Assembly: GCA_014238195.1 (NCBI GenBank)
Contig: JABABO010000238.1
Span: forward strand, 1-7,820
DNA length: 7,820 bases
Direction of reading: 5' to 3'
Source: Kordiimonadaceae bacterium
GTDB lineage: Bacteria > Pseudomonadota > Alphaproteobacteria > Sphingomonadales > Kordiimonadaceae
Below the pieces are notes generated by a model that saw only the letters and a program-made list of their open reading frames with translations, was not told the origin of the DNA and did no database searches. The number at the start of each line of letters is the position of its first letter. Positions within the stretch are counted from its first letter, which is position 1. Shown piece by piece: positions 1-5,965 of the stretch. The translations under genes were made by a program, and so were the position numbers.

Positions 1-3
1 ACT

Positions 4-46
4 TATAGCCAAATAAGGTGATCAATATTCACTGCATTTGGCTATA
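4..46. repeat. 11-bp perfect inverted repeat, 21-base loop
   Basis: TATAGCCAAAT at 4-14 is the exact reverse complement of ATTTGGCTATA at 36-46. It lies beyond the terminator of the L13-S9 operon, outside any gene I can support. Neither side carries a T-run, so it does not look like a simple intrinsic terminator. It could be an operator, an RNA hairpin belonging to a gene left of the window, or chance in AT-rich DNA. Confidence 0.5.
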
Positions 47-50
47 GTAA

Positions 51-84
51 ATTGCTTGTGTATATTTGCCACTAGCGAAGCAAT
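51..84. repeat. 7-bp inverted repeat, 20-base loop
   Basis: ATTGCTT at 51-57 is the reverse complement of AAGCAAT at 78-84. It follows directly after the 4-46 inverted repeat, so the first 84 bases could form two consecutive stem-loops. Arms of this length with this spacing are expected by chance fairly often, so no function is assigned. Confidence 0.3.
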
Positions 85-115
85 ATAAAGGTGTCTCGTA
101 AAAGATAAAGGCGTA

Positions 116-147
116 AGATAAAAGGGCTCGCAGTTTCCTGCAAGCCC
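116..147 (-). terminator. Rho-independent terminator of the rplM-rpsI operon
   Basis: Read on the minus strand, GGGCTTGCAG (147-138), loop GAAA, and CTGCGAGCCC (133-124) form a 10-bp stem with one U-G pair and a stable tetraloop. TTTTATCT (123-116) follows directly. The structure starts 27 bases after the rpsI stop codon. A GC-rich stem, tight loop and T-tract on the correct strand make a clear intrinsic terminator. Confidence 0.9.
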
Positions 148-173
148 TAGAAATTCGGTGATAGCATCCGTCT

Positions 174-656
174 CTAACGTTTCGAGAATTGGAAGCTACG
201 ACGTGCTTTAGCACGGCCATATTTCTTACGTTCCACCACACGGCTATCGCGCGTAAGGAAGCCTGCTGACTTAAGCGATGCGCGTAGCTCAGGTTCGGCG
301 AGTTGCAAAGCTTTAGAAATCCCATGCTTCACAGCCCCTGCCTGGCCTGATAATCCCCCACCCTTAACGGATGCAACGACATCATAAGCGCTTTCGCGAC
401 CAGAAACGCCAAACGGCTGGTTCACAATCAAGCGCAAAGTTGGACGCGCAAAATATGTCTCTTGGTCGCGTCCGTTCACAGTGATTTTGCCTGATCCTGG
501 CTTAATCCATACGCGCGCAACCGCATCTTTACGCTTGCCTGTGGCATAGGTACGGCCTTGTGCATCAACAACTGGTTTACGTTCTTCAGTGGCAACTACG
601 TCTGCAGCTGTTGTTGCTTCACCAGTGATTTCTTTAAGATCCTGAAGGTCTGCCAT
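174..656 (-). CDS. rpsI: 30S ribosomal protein S9 (uS9)
   Basis: A structural protein of the small ribosomal subunit head, whose C-terminal tail reaches the P-site tRNA. It has 160 residues. The conserved core begins at GKRKDAVARVW (40-50), continues through GGGLSGQAGAVKHGISKAL (99-117), and ends in the basic RKKYGRAKARRSFQFSKR (143-160), whose final SKR is the family hallmark. The first 30 or so residues form the acidic, poorly conserved extension usual in alphaproteobacterial S9. The ATG at 656 is preceded by AGAGG, which lies in the last codons of rplM, 9 bases upstream. rplM ends 5 bases before it, so the two genes form the classical L13-S9 operon. The 124-147 hairpin terminates the transcript. 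Nothing is abnormal. Confidence 0.98.
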   Translation of the reverse strand: MADLQDLKEITGEATTAADVVATEERKPVVDAQGRTYATGKRKDAVARVWIKPGSGKITVNGRDQETYFARPTLRLIVNQPFGVSGRESAYDVVASVKGGGLSGQAGAVKHGISKALQLAEPELRASLKSAGFLTRDSRVVERKKYGRAKARRSFQFSKR

Positions 657-661
657 GGTAC

Positions 662-1120
662 TTACCTCTTGTTCTTTTTGTTCATACCAGCAACATCAAG
701 AACTTGAGGTTCTTGTGCGCCGTGTGGATGTTCTGTACCTGCGTAAACTTTTAGATTACGCAACTGTTGACGACCAAGTGGGCCACTTGGAATCATGCGT
801 TGTATTGCTTTTTCCACAACACGCTCAGGGAACCGACCTTCAAGTATTTGGCCAGCCGTCTGAGATTTAATCCCGCCTGGATGCCCAGTATGACGGTAGT
901 AAATTTTATCCGACAGTTTTTTGCCCGTTAATTTTACTTTATCAGCATTGATAACAATAACATTGTCGCCGCAATCTAGGTGCGGTGTATAAGTGACTTT
1001 GTGCTTTCCGCGAAGAACGACAGCGATAGCCTGCGCCAAACGACCAAGGACAACACCTTCAGCGTCAACGATATGCCATTTTTTCTCGATCTCCGAAGCT
1101 TTTGCGGAGTAAGTTTTCAT
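662..1120 (-). CDS. rplM: 50S ribosomal protein L13 (uL13)
   Basis: An early-assembling large-subunit protein that binds 23S rRNA. It has 152 residues, the usual length. Family landmarks are KKWHIVDAEGVVLGRLA (13-29), RGKHKVTYTPHLDCGDNVIV (37-56), the NADKVKLTGKKL stretch (58-69), YYRHTGHPGG (74-83) and the C-terminal half RMIPSGPLGRQQLRNLKVYAG (108-128, where the conserved pattern is M-P-x-G-x-L-G-R). The protein ends NKKNKR. The ATG at 1120 follows GAAGG with a spacer of about 8 bases. It is the first gene of the rplM-rpsI operon, with a strong promoter at 1242-1269 and a leader of roughly 115 bases. In E. coli this operon is reported to be autoregulated by L13; whether this leader does the same cannot be told from sequence alone. 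Confidence 0.98.
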   Translation of the reverse strand: MKTYSAKASEIEKKWHIVDAEGVVLGRLAQAIAVVLRGKHKVTYTPHLDCGDNVIVINADKVKLTGKKLSDKIYYRHTGHPGGIKSQTAGQILEGRFPERVVEKAIQRMIPSGPLGRQQLRNLKVYAGTEHPHGAQEPQVLDVAGMNKKNKR

Positions 1121-1241
1121 CTTTTGTACCTTCGATACCCGTTCGGATACACCATAAAGGCACCAAAACAGGACAGTTGATATTCATGGTAACAAGCCAT
1201 AATGATTAGGGCACATCACCTAAAATTCTTTAACGAGCGGC

Positions 1242-1269
1242 AATATAGGGATAATTTTCCCCATGTCAA
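1242..1269 (-). promoter_or_regulatory. Sigma-70-type promoter of rplM-rpsI
   Basis: On the minus strand TTGACA (1269-1264) is a perfect -35 hexamer. A 16-base spacer separates it from TATATT (1247-1242), a five-of-six match to the -10 consensus. Transcription should begin near 1235, giving a leader of about 115 bases. The bases after the -10 read GCCGCTC, a GC-rich discriminator like those of promoters under stringent control. This is the best promoter in the window. Confidence 0.75.
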
Positions 1270-1326
1270 CACGTTAATTATCTTCATATACCGAAATATA
1301 TAATATAATCAAGGCATTACGTTTAT

Positions 1327-1340
1327 GGTATTATAATACC
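1327..1340. promoter_or_regulatory. 14-bp perfect palindrome, possible operator
   Basis: GGTATTATAATACC reads identically on both strands and carries a TATAAT hexamer on each (plus 1332-1337, minus 1335-1330). A second, overlapping pairing is TTATGG (1323-1328) with CCATAA (1341-1346). It lies 110 bases upstream of the MDR oxidoreductase start. Perfect palindromes of this size upstream of stand-alone oxidoreductase genes are often binding sites for small dimeric repressors (TetR, MarR or HxlR families); which family, if any, is unknown, and no regulator gene is in the window. Confidence 0.4.
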
Positions 1341-1364
1341 CCATAAAAAATACAATAATTAGAC

Positions 1365-1394
1365 TTGCAGCCCTAGACCACTCGCGCTTAATCT
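1365..1394 (+). promoter_or_regulatory. Candidate promoter of the MDR oxidoreductase
   Basis: TTGCAG (1365-1370) and TAATCT (1389-1394) are separated by 18 bases. Each matches the sigma-70 consensus at four of six positions. Start of transcription would fall near 1401, just ahead of the 1405-1419 hairpin. Other TATAAT hexamers upstream lack a good -35, so this is the best of several weak candidates. Confidence 0.35.
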
Positions 1395-1404
1395 GCGCCC
1401 ACAC

Positions 1405-1419
1405 GGCTGTATCACAGCC
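1405..1419 (+). other. Short stem-loop in the MDR gene leader
   Basis: GGCTGT (1405-1410) pairs exactly with ACAGCC (1414-1419) around the three-base loop ATC. It ends 16 bases before the Shine-Dalgarno sequence. If transcription begins near 1401, the hairpin sits at the extreme 5' end of the mRNA, where such structures can slow decay. There is no adjoining T-tract, so it is not a terminator. Confidence 0.4.
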
Positions 1420-1449
1420 CCGTATTAGTTTATTTGGGAGGAAATACTC

Positions 1450-2472
1450 ATGTCACGCAAAACGATTCTATTAAAAAGTCGCCCCAACGGTTGGGTAAGC
1501 GAAGATAACTTCGAACTCAGTCTGTCAGAAATTCCAGAGCCAGCTGAAAGTGAAATGCTGCTGGAAGTACTTTATATGTCGGTTGACCCTTATATGCGCG
1601 GGCGTATGAATGACCCAAAAATCAAAAGCTATATCCCACCTTTTCAAATTGGTGCACCCTGTGAAGCAGGCATTGTTGGTCGGGTGATCAAATCAAATGG
1701 CGGCAAGTATCCAGAAGGCACTTTGCTGTCTGGCCTTGGCCCTTGGTCTACCCATGCTATTACGGATGGCACAGGATTTAATCCCTTACCTGACGATAGC
1801 GGTGTACCGCTTTCTTATTATCTTGGTATTCTTGGGATGCCTGGCATGACGGCTTATGTCGGCCTTAAGGCCATTGCAAACCTTCAAGAAGGTGAAAGTG
1901 TTTATGTATCAGCCGCCAGTGGTGCTGTGGGCCAAGTGGTTGGCCAAATTGCCAAAAACATGGGCTGCCACGTCTCGGGCAGCGCTGGTTCAGATGACAA
2001 AGTTAGTTACTTAACCGATGACATCGGCTTTGATGCAGCCTTCAACTATAAAACGGCGGACAATCTAACACATGCCATTCGCGAAGCAAATCCGTCTGGT
2101 GTTGATGTATATTTTGAAAATGTCGGTGGGGCAATGCTGGAAGCCGTGATCAACAATATCAACATGAAAGGTCGGATTGCGCTTTGCGGTATGATCGCTG
2201 ATTATAACGCTACAGCCGAAACCATCAGCACAAGCCCACGGAACTTGACAGTGCTGATTGGCCGCAATGTTAAGATGGAAGGCTTCATTGTTTCTAATTA
2301 TCCCAAAGAAAGTTTGGAATGGTTACAAGTCGGGGCGCAGTGGATCAAAGAAGGCAAATTAAAATACCGCGAAAGTGTTGCAGAAGGCGTAGAGAATGCC
2401 CCACAAGCCTTTATCGATATGTTAAAAGGTAAGAACTTCGGCAAACAAGTTGTCCGCATAAAAGCCGACTAA
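1450..2472 (+). CDS. NADP-dependent MDR-family oxidoreductase (CurA/PTGR-like)
   Basis: A zinc-independent medium-chain dehydrogenase/reductase of the group that reduces the activated double bond of enones and enals, including prostaglandin reductases, CurA and leukotriene B4 dehydrogenase-like proteins. It is cytosolic and uses NADPH. At 340 residues it has the normal length. The N-terminal GroES-like catalytic domain carries YMSVDPYMRGRM (42-53). The linker motif LGMPGMTAYVGL is at 128-139. The Rossmann domain begins VYVSAASGAVGQVVGQIAK (151-169) with the AxxGxxG nucleotide loop. VDVYFENVGG (218-227) and the terminal GKQVV (331-335) are also typical. The structural-zinc cysteine cluster of alcohol dehydrogenases is absent. 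The ATG at 1450 has GGGAGGAA 6-14 bases upstream. The gene stands alone, diverging from rplM and converging on cutA. Its physiological substrate, probably reactive aldehydes or quinone-like compounds, is not shown by the sequence. Confidence 0.92.
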   Translation: MSRKTILLKSRPNGWVSEDNFELSLSEIPEPAESEMLLEVLYMSVDPYMRGRMNDPKIKSYIPPFQIGAPCEAGIVGRVIKSNGGKYPEGTLLSGLGPWSTHAITDGTGFNPLPDDSGVPLSYYLGILGMPGMTAYVGLKAIANLQEGESVYVSAASGAVGQVVGQIAKNMGCHVSGSAGSDDKVSYLTDDIGFDAAFNYKTADNLTHAIREANPSGVDVYFENVGGAMLEAVINNINMKGRIALCGMIADYNATAETISTSPRNLTVLIGRNVKMEGFIVSNYPKESLEWLQVGAQWIKEGKLKYRESVAEGVENAPQAFIDMLKGKNFGKQVVRIKAD

Positions 2473-2494
2473 TATTATTGTTTACAACATGTCA

Positions 2495-2527
2495 GGGCTA
2501 GATCATCCTTGAGTGATCTGGCCCTTT
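2495..2527 (+). terminator. Hairpin terminator between MDR gene and cutA
   Basis: GGGCTAGATCA (2495-2505) pairs over 11 positions with TGATCTGGCCC (2514-2524), with one T-G wobble and an 8-base loop. Only TTT follows on the plus strand, so the T-tract is weak. On the minus strand the wobble becomes a C-A mismatch and no T-run follows, so it should work better for the MDR transcript. The left arm contains the cutA stop codon (2503-2505). Confidence 0.65.
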
Positions 2528-2850
2528 ACCCATTGAAGATAAGGCTTGAAACCGCCAAGGATTGGTTGCCAAATCACTCGCGGATCTCCATAGCTATACA
2601 TCTCATTAATGCGGTCTGTCACTGCTTGCGCGTTCCCGATCTTGGTGATCATTTGTACTGCGATTTCATTATCAAGCTGTAACACGCCGTCGCGCTCATA
2701 AATCGATCTCATTCCCGTTGTCATATGGGCCGTTGCAATCAGCCCTTCACGAACCAGTGTTGTGGAAATGTGCGAGGCTGAATCTTCATTTTCACATGTA
2801 AAATAAAGCATCATTAGATTTTTCGTATCTGATAAATCATCATCGACCAT
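2503..2850 (-). CDS. cutA: Divalent-cation tolerance protein CutA
   Basis: A small trimeric cytosolic protein of the CutA1 family, related in fold to PII signalling proteins. It was named for copper tolerance in E. coli, but its true role is unsettled. It has 115 residues, near the usual length. Family landmarks are LYFTCEN (15-21), whose C19 aligns with the E. coli cysteine proposed to bind copper; the YERDG strand (51-55); EIAVQMITK (62-70); and YSYGDPRVIWQPILGGFKPY (85-104) followed by LQW (105-107). In most members the YxxPE motif keeps a glutamate, replaced here by R91, so this copy is somewhat divergent. The ATG at 2850 has GGAGG 9 bases upstream, inside the end of ctaA, and follows the ctaA stop by one base, so the genes are translationally coupled. 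Confidence 0.88.
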   Translation of the reverse strand: MVDDDLSDTKNLMMLYFTCENEDSASHISTTLVREGLIATAHMTTGMRSIYERDGVLQLDNEIAVQMITKIGNAQAVTDRINEMYSYGDPRVIWQPILGGFKPYLQWVKGQITQG

Positions 2851-2851
2851 C

Positions 2852-3886
2852 TTACAGCGCCTCCGCTTTACGTAATAGATGCATTAAGCTAACAACTGCC
2901 ATCAGCACCAACACCCCCCCTGCTTGATGCGCCACACCCCAGTTAACAGGCACATAGTGCAATAGCATAACAATTCCTAACACTATCTGCAAAGCCATTG
3001 TCAAAGCAACCAGAATACTAGCGTACCAAATCTGACGGTTTTCACGCCAGCCTAATCCAAGCAATCCTAGCGTTAAAAGCAACAGCAGATAAGCCCCAAT
3101 GCGGTGATCAAATTGCACAGCAATCGCATTATCAAAGAAATTACGCCATATCGGCACCATATCAAACACTCCGCTTGGCACAAAATGTTCCCCCATAAGC
3201 GGCCAAGTATTAAATATATGGCCTGCTTTTAACCCCGCAACCAAACCGCCCATCACTAATTGCAGCACGAGTGCAAACATCAAAACATGCGCAAGCATTT
3301 TAAAATACTTGTTCTTGATGCGTACTGGTTTCGGATTTAGCAGATCAAGCACTGTCCAAAAAAGAGCGCCTAAGATAAACAGTGCCAAACTAAGGTGTGC
3401 GGTTAGCCGGTAATGACTAACGGCTGGCTCGTTAACTAGGCCCGACATCACCATGTACCAGCCTAGAAAGCCCTGCCCCCCGCCTAATATCAGCAAGACA
3501 AACAAGCGCTTTTTATAGCCCACCGGGATTTGACCGCGCGCCCAGAACCAAATCATCGGGGCTAAAAAGAACACGCCAATTAATCGCCCCAGCAAACGAT
3601 GCCCCCATTCCCAATAAAAAATGCCCTTAAATTCACTGATTGTCATATCAAAATTTTTGATTTTATATTCAGGGCTTGTTTGATATTTGGAAAACTCCAC
3701 CTGCCAGTCATTGGCTGTTATGGGCGGTAGAATGCCCGTTACGGGCCGCCAATCAACCATAGAAAGTCCCGATTCTGTAAGCCGCGTTGCCCCACCTACC
3801 ACAATCATTGCAAAAACAATCGCCACCATAAACATAAGCCAATAGGCAACGATCCACCTATTATGATTTTGTGTTTGAAATACCAT
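2852..3886 (-). CDS. ctaA: Heme A synthase (COX15/CtaA)
   Basis: An inner-membrane enzyme that oxidises the C8 methyl of heme O to the formyl group of heme A, the cofactor of aa3-type cytochrome c oxidase. Numbered from the ATG at 3886 (344 residues), about eight hydrophobic helices can be seen, near 12-32, 98-115, 127-146, 161-180, 196-219, 264-280, 287-309 and 319-338. Four helix histidines typical of heme ligands are present: H96 (EWGHR), H164 (LTAHL), H261 (FDHR) and H320 (VAHQ). GGATRLTESGLSM (31-43) is the family signature. The protein has no cysteine, so it belongs to the Cox15-like type without the Bacillus extracellular cysteine pair. GTG at 3907 is an alternative start adding 7 residues. 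I prefer the ATG because GGAAGG precedes it by 10 bases and the extra residues are not helix. It lies between ETF-QO and cutA and is probably cotranscribed with both. Confidence 0.95.
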   Translation of the reverse strand: MVFQTQNHNRWIVAYWLMFMVAIVFAMIVVGGATRLTESGLSMVDWRPVTGILPPITANDWQVEFSKYQTSPEYKIKNFDMTISEFKGIFYWEWGHRLLGRLIGVFFLAPMIWFWARGQIPVGYKKRLFVLLILGGGQGFLGWYMVMSGLVNEPAVSHYRLTAHLSLALFILGALFWTVLDLLNPKPVRIKNKYFKMLAHVLMFALVLQLVMGGLVAGLKAGHIFNTWPLMGEHFVPSGVFDMVPIWRNFFDNAIAVQFDHRIGAYLLLLLTLGLLGLGWRENRQIWYASILVALTMALQIVLGIVMLLHYVPVNWGVAHQAGGVLVLMAVVSLMHLLRKAEAL

Positions 3887-3925
3887 AGTTTTTAAACCTT
3901 CCAACACGCCTAAAACACCTAAAGT

Positions 3926-3947
3926 GAATTGCTCATGAATTAGCTCA
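3926..3947. repeat. Imperfect direct repeat upstream of ctaA
   Basis: GAATTGCTCA (3926-3935) is followed by GAATTAGCTCA (3937-3947), the same motif with one inserted base. The copies are 11 bases apart, about one helical turn. It lies in the short gap between ETF-QO and ctaA. It could be a regulator site for an internal promoter or simply a small duplication; nothing else supports either. Confidence 0.3.
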
Positions 3948-3967
3948 AGTTATATCTGAACAGCGAT

Positions 3968-5629
3968 TTACATATTGGGATAATTAGGACCACCGCCCCC
4001 TTCTGGAACCACCCAGTTAATATTCTGTGTAATATCTTTTATATCGCATGTCTTACAATGCACGCAGTTTTGCGCATTAATTTGTAAACGCACACCATGC
4101 TCATTGTCATTATCATCTAAAAATTCATACACACCTGCTGGACAAAAACGCGCTTCAGGACCTGCATAGTCTTTATAGTTCACACTGACAGGTATTTGAG
4201 CATCCTTTAATGTCAAATGACAGGGTTGATCTTCCTCATGGTTGGTTGCTGAAAAAGACACATTGGTTAAGCGATCAAAGCTGATCTCGCCGTCTGGTTT
4301 TGGATAATCAATTGGTCGGTACTGTTCTGCCTTACCTGTTGCTTCATTATCCTTGTGTGCATGTTTTAGTGTTGGCATCAACCTGCCTAGACCAATAGTA
4401 TTCATCCACATGTCAAAACCAGCATATATCGTTCCCCACTTCACACCAAATTTAGACAATGCAGGACGCGCATTGCGCACTTTATAGAGGTCGTCATAAA
4501 TCCAGCTTTTGTTAAAGGCATCTTGATAACCTGTCAGTTCAGTGCTGCCATCACTCCCCGCCATGATTTCCGAGAATGCCGTATCAGCCGCAAGCATAGC
4601 CGACTTCATAGCATTGTGGGTTCCTTTAATACGCGGGACATTTACAAATCCAGCAGCACAGCCAATCAAAACACCCCCCGGGAAATGTAATTTGGGAACC
4701 GATTGCAAGCCGCCCTCGTTAATCGCACGGGCACCATAGGCAACACGTCGTCCCCCTTCTAAAATCTTGCGTACTTCTGGATGCTGTTTATAGCGTTGAA
4801 ATTCCTCATACGGGCTTAGATAAGGGTTTTTATAATCCAGTGTAACCACAAAACCGATAGCAATTTGATTGTTTTCCTGATGGTAAATAAACCCACCACC
4901 TGCTTCACCGTCTAGCGGCCAACCTTGGCTGTGAATGACACGTCCTTCAACATGATTTTCGGGCTTTATGTCCCACAGTTCTTTGATCCCTATGCCATAG
5001 GTTTGGAATTGACATGTTTTGCGCAGTGCAAACTGACTTTCCAGTTGTTTTGACAACGAACCACGGCACCCTTCAGCAAAAAACGTATATTTGGCGTGCA
5101 ATTCCATGCCCTCCATATGCACACCTTCTTTGGGTTTACCATCTGCGCCAATGCCCATATCGCCAGTTGCTATGCCTTTAACACGCCCATCATCATGGTA
5201 AAGGACCTCGGTAGCGGCAAAGCCTGGGAAAATTTCAACCCCCATCGCTTCGGCTTGTTCGGCTAGCCACCGTGCTAGGTTACCAAGGCTTGTGGTGTAC
5301 ATACCTTTGTTAGACAGAAGTGGGGGCATCATGAAATGTGGCAAAGCAGTTTTTCCCGATTCTGATAGAACCCAGTGCTGATTATCGCTCACAGCCACCT
5401 TGAGGGGCGCACCTTTTTCTTGCCAATCCGGAATTAATTCATTCAGTGCTACGGGGTCAACCACAGCACCTGACAATATATGCGCACCGATTTCAGAACC
5501 TTTCTCAAGGACGCAAACCATTAAGTCTTGGTCCTGCTCCTTAGCAAGCTGCATTAATCTAATCGCAGCAGATAGGCCAGCGGGACCACCACCAACAATA
5601 ACGACATCAAATTCCATCGATTCACGCAC
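3968..5629 (-). CDS. Electron transfer flavoprotein:ubiquinone oxidoreductase
   Basis: A membrane-associated flavoprotein that takes electrons from reduced ETF, charged by acyl-CoA and amino-acid or choline-derivative dehydrogenases, and passes them to ubiquinone. It has 553 residues, full length. The FAD-binding start is DVVIVGGGPAGLSAAIRL (8-25), followed by HILSGAVVDP (50-59). A second flavin-region motif is FAEGCRGSL (184-192). GIGIKELWDI (212-221) is characteristic of the ETF-QO family, as is NVPRIKGTHNAMKSAMLAA (330-348). The C-terminal ferredoxin-like part supplies the four 4Fe-4S cysteines: C496 (CPAGVYE), C522, C525 and C528 (CVHCKTC). It ends GGGGPNYPNM. The start is GTG: GGGAG lies 9 bases upstream, and the N-terminal RESMEFD matches alphaproteobacterial relatives as I recall them. 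The ATG four codons inside has no ribosome binding site. It is the first gene of a probable operon with ctaA and cutA. Confidence 0.96.
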   Translation of the reverse strand: MRESMEFDVVIVGGGPAGLSAAIRLMQLAKEQDQDLMVCVLEKGSEIGAHILSGAVVDPVALNELIPDWQEKGAPLKVAVSDNQHWVLSESGKTALPHFMMPPLLSNKGMYTTSLGNLARWLAEQAEAMGVEIFPGFAATEVLYHDDGRVKGIATGDMGIGADGKPKEGVHMEGMELHAKYTFFAEGCRGSLSKQLESQFALRKTCQFQTYGIGIKELWDIKPENHVEGRVIHSQGWPLDGEAGGGFIYHQENNQIAIGFVVTLDYKNPYLSPYEEFQRYKQHPEVRKILEGGRRVAYGARAINEGGLQSVPKLHFPGGVLIGCAAGFVNVPRIKGTHNAMKSAMLAADTAFSEIMAGSDGSTELTGYQDAFNKSWIYDDLYKVRNARPALSKFGVKWGTIYAGFDMWMNTIGLGRLMPTLKHAHKDNEATGKAEQYRPIDYPKPDGEISFDRLTNVSFSATNHEEDQPCHLTLKDAQIPVSVNYKDYAGPEARFCPAGVYEFLDDNDNEHGVRLQINAQNCVHCKTCDIKDITQNINWVVPEGGGGPNYPNM

Positions 5630-5731
5630 GATTTTCTACTCCCGTAAGCTGTTGGCCCGCAAGTATCGCTTCCATTGGCCGTCCATTGATAAATTACTCA
5701 TTTTATATTCACATAACTCAGCATTTTTCTT

Positions 5732-5760
5732 TTTATGCCTCAAGGCTATAGATTGGTCAA
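5732..5760 (-). promoter_or_regulatory. Candidate promoter of the ETF-QO-ctaA-cutA cluster
   Basis: On the minus strand TTGACC (5760-5755, five of six) is separated by 17 bases from CATAAA (5737-5732, four of six). Transcription would begin near 5725, about 95 bases before the GTG start. The -35 lies within GATTGGTCAATC (5751-5762), an inverted repeat of GATTG/CAATC around a two-base centre, so a repressor bound there would block the promoter. Confidence 0.45.
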
Positions 5761-5803
5761 TCAAATGACATTACCCTTGGCTCATATGATGTTGATATAT
5801 ACC

Positions 5804-5828
5804 ATTTTGCTATCGATTGCCGCAAAAT
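5804..5828. repeat. 7-bp inverted repeat in the divergent promoter region
   Basis: ATTTTGC (5804-5810) and GCAAAAT (5822-5828) are perfect reverse complements around 11 bases. No T-tract follows on either strand, so it is not a terminator. Its place between two divergent promoters suits a regulator site, but no known family motif is recognised. Confidence 0.4.
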
Positions 5829-5862
5829 ATCTAAGAAAAGAGCACCTAGACTATTTATAGGC

Positions 5863-5892
5863 TTGCCCATTTTAGCTCAGACAGAGCATACT
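5863..5892 (+). promoter_or_regulatory. Weak candidate promoter of UDG-transglycosylase pair
   Basis: TTGCCC (5863-5868) and CATACT (5887-5892) are 18 bases apart, each matching four of six sigma-70 positions. It lies about 75 bases upstream of the UDG start on the correct strand, and no better pair was found. Low confidence. Confidence 0.28.
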
Positions 5893-5965
5893 AAGGGATT
5901 ACGAAACCGAGGCTAAATATAAGATTGGCTCAACAAACCATTTTAAGGGATCTATTCATAAATAT

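Larger units (their letters stand above)
1121..1449. other. Divergent intergenic region, rplM and MDR oxidoreductase
   Basis: These 329 bases contain no supportable gene. The rplM side (1121-1269) holds the L13-S9 leader and its promoter. The middle (1270-1360) is very AT-rich, with TATAAT-like hexamers at 1304-1309 and inside the palindrome at 1327-1340. The MDR side (1361-1449) holds a possible -35/-10 pair, a short stem-loop at 1405-1419 and a strong Shine-Dalgarno at 1436-1443. The leader also contains a weak hairpin, TTAGG (1206-1210) with CCTAA (1219-1223). Confidence 0.7.
5630..5965. other. Divergent intergenic region, ETF-QO and UDG
   Basis: These 336 bases hold no gene I can support. 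From left to right they contain the ETF-QO leader, a candidate minus-strand promoter (5732-5760) with a dyad over its -35, a 7-bp inverted repeat (5804-5828), a weak plus-strand promoter (5863-5892), and AAGGGA (5945-5950) ahead of the UDG start. A stretch at 5873-5888 mimics a tRNA D-arm but the rest of a tRNA is missing. Confidence 0.6.

Noticed and set aside
97..126. Imperfect direct repeat CGTAAAAGATAAAGG / CGTAAGATAAAAGGG
   Set aside because: Short, purine-rich and inexact, and partly explained by the terminator T-tract on the other strand.
29..325. 98-residue minus-strand open frame overlapping rpsI
   Set aside because: It lies in another frame of the S9 gene, shows no recognisable domain, and crosses the rpsI terminator.
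5751..5766. Possible FNR/Anr box near GATTGGTCAATCAA
   Set aside because: Only the right half matches ATCAA; the left half does not resemble TTGAT at the required spacing.
5862..5935. tRNA-like stretch: AGCTCAGACAGAGCA resembles a tRNA D-arm
   Set aside because: No pairing anticodon arm follows, there is no GGTTCGAATCC-type T-loop, and no 3' strand complements the would-be acceptor stem. Most likely chance, at most a decayed fragment.
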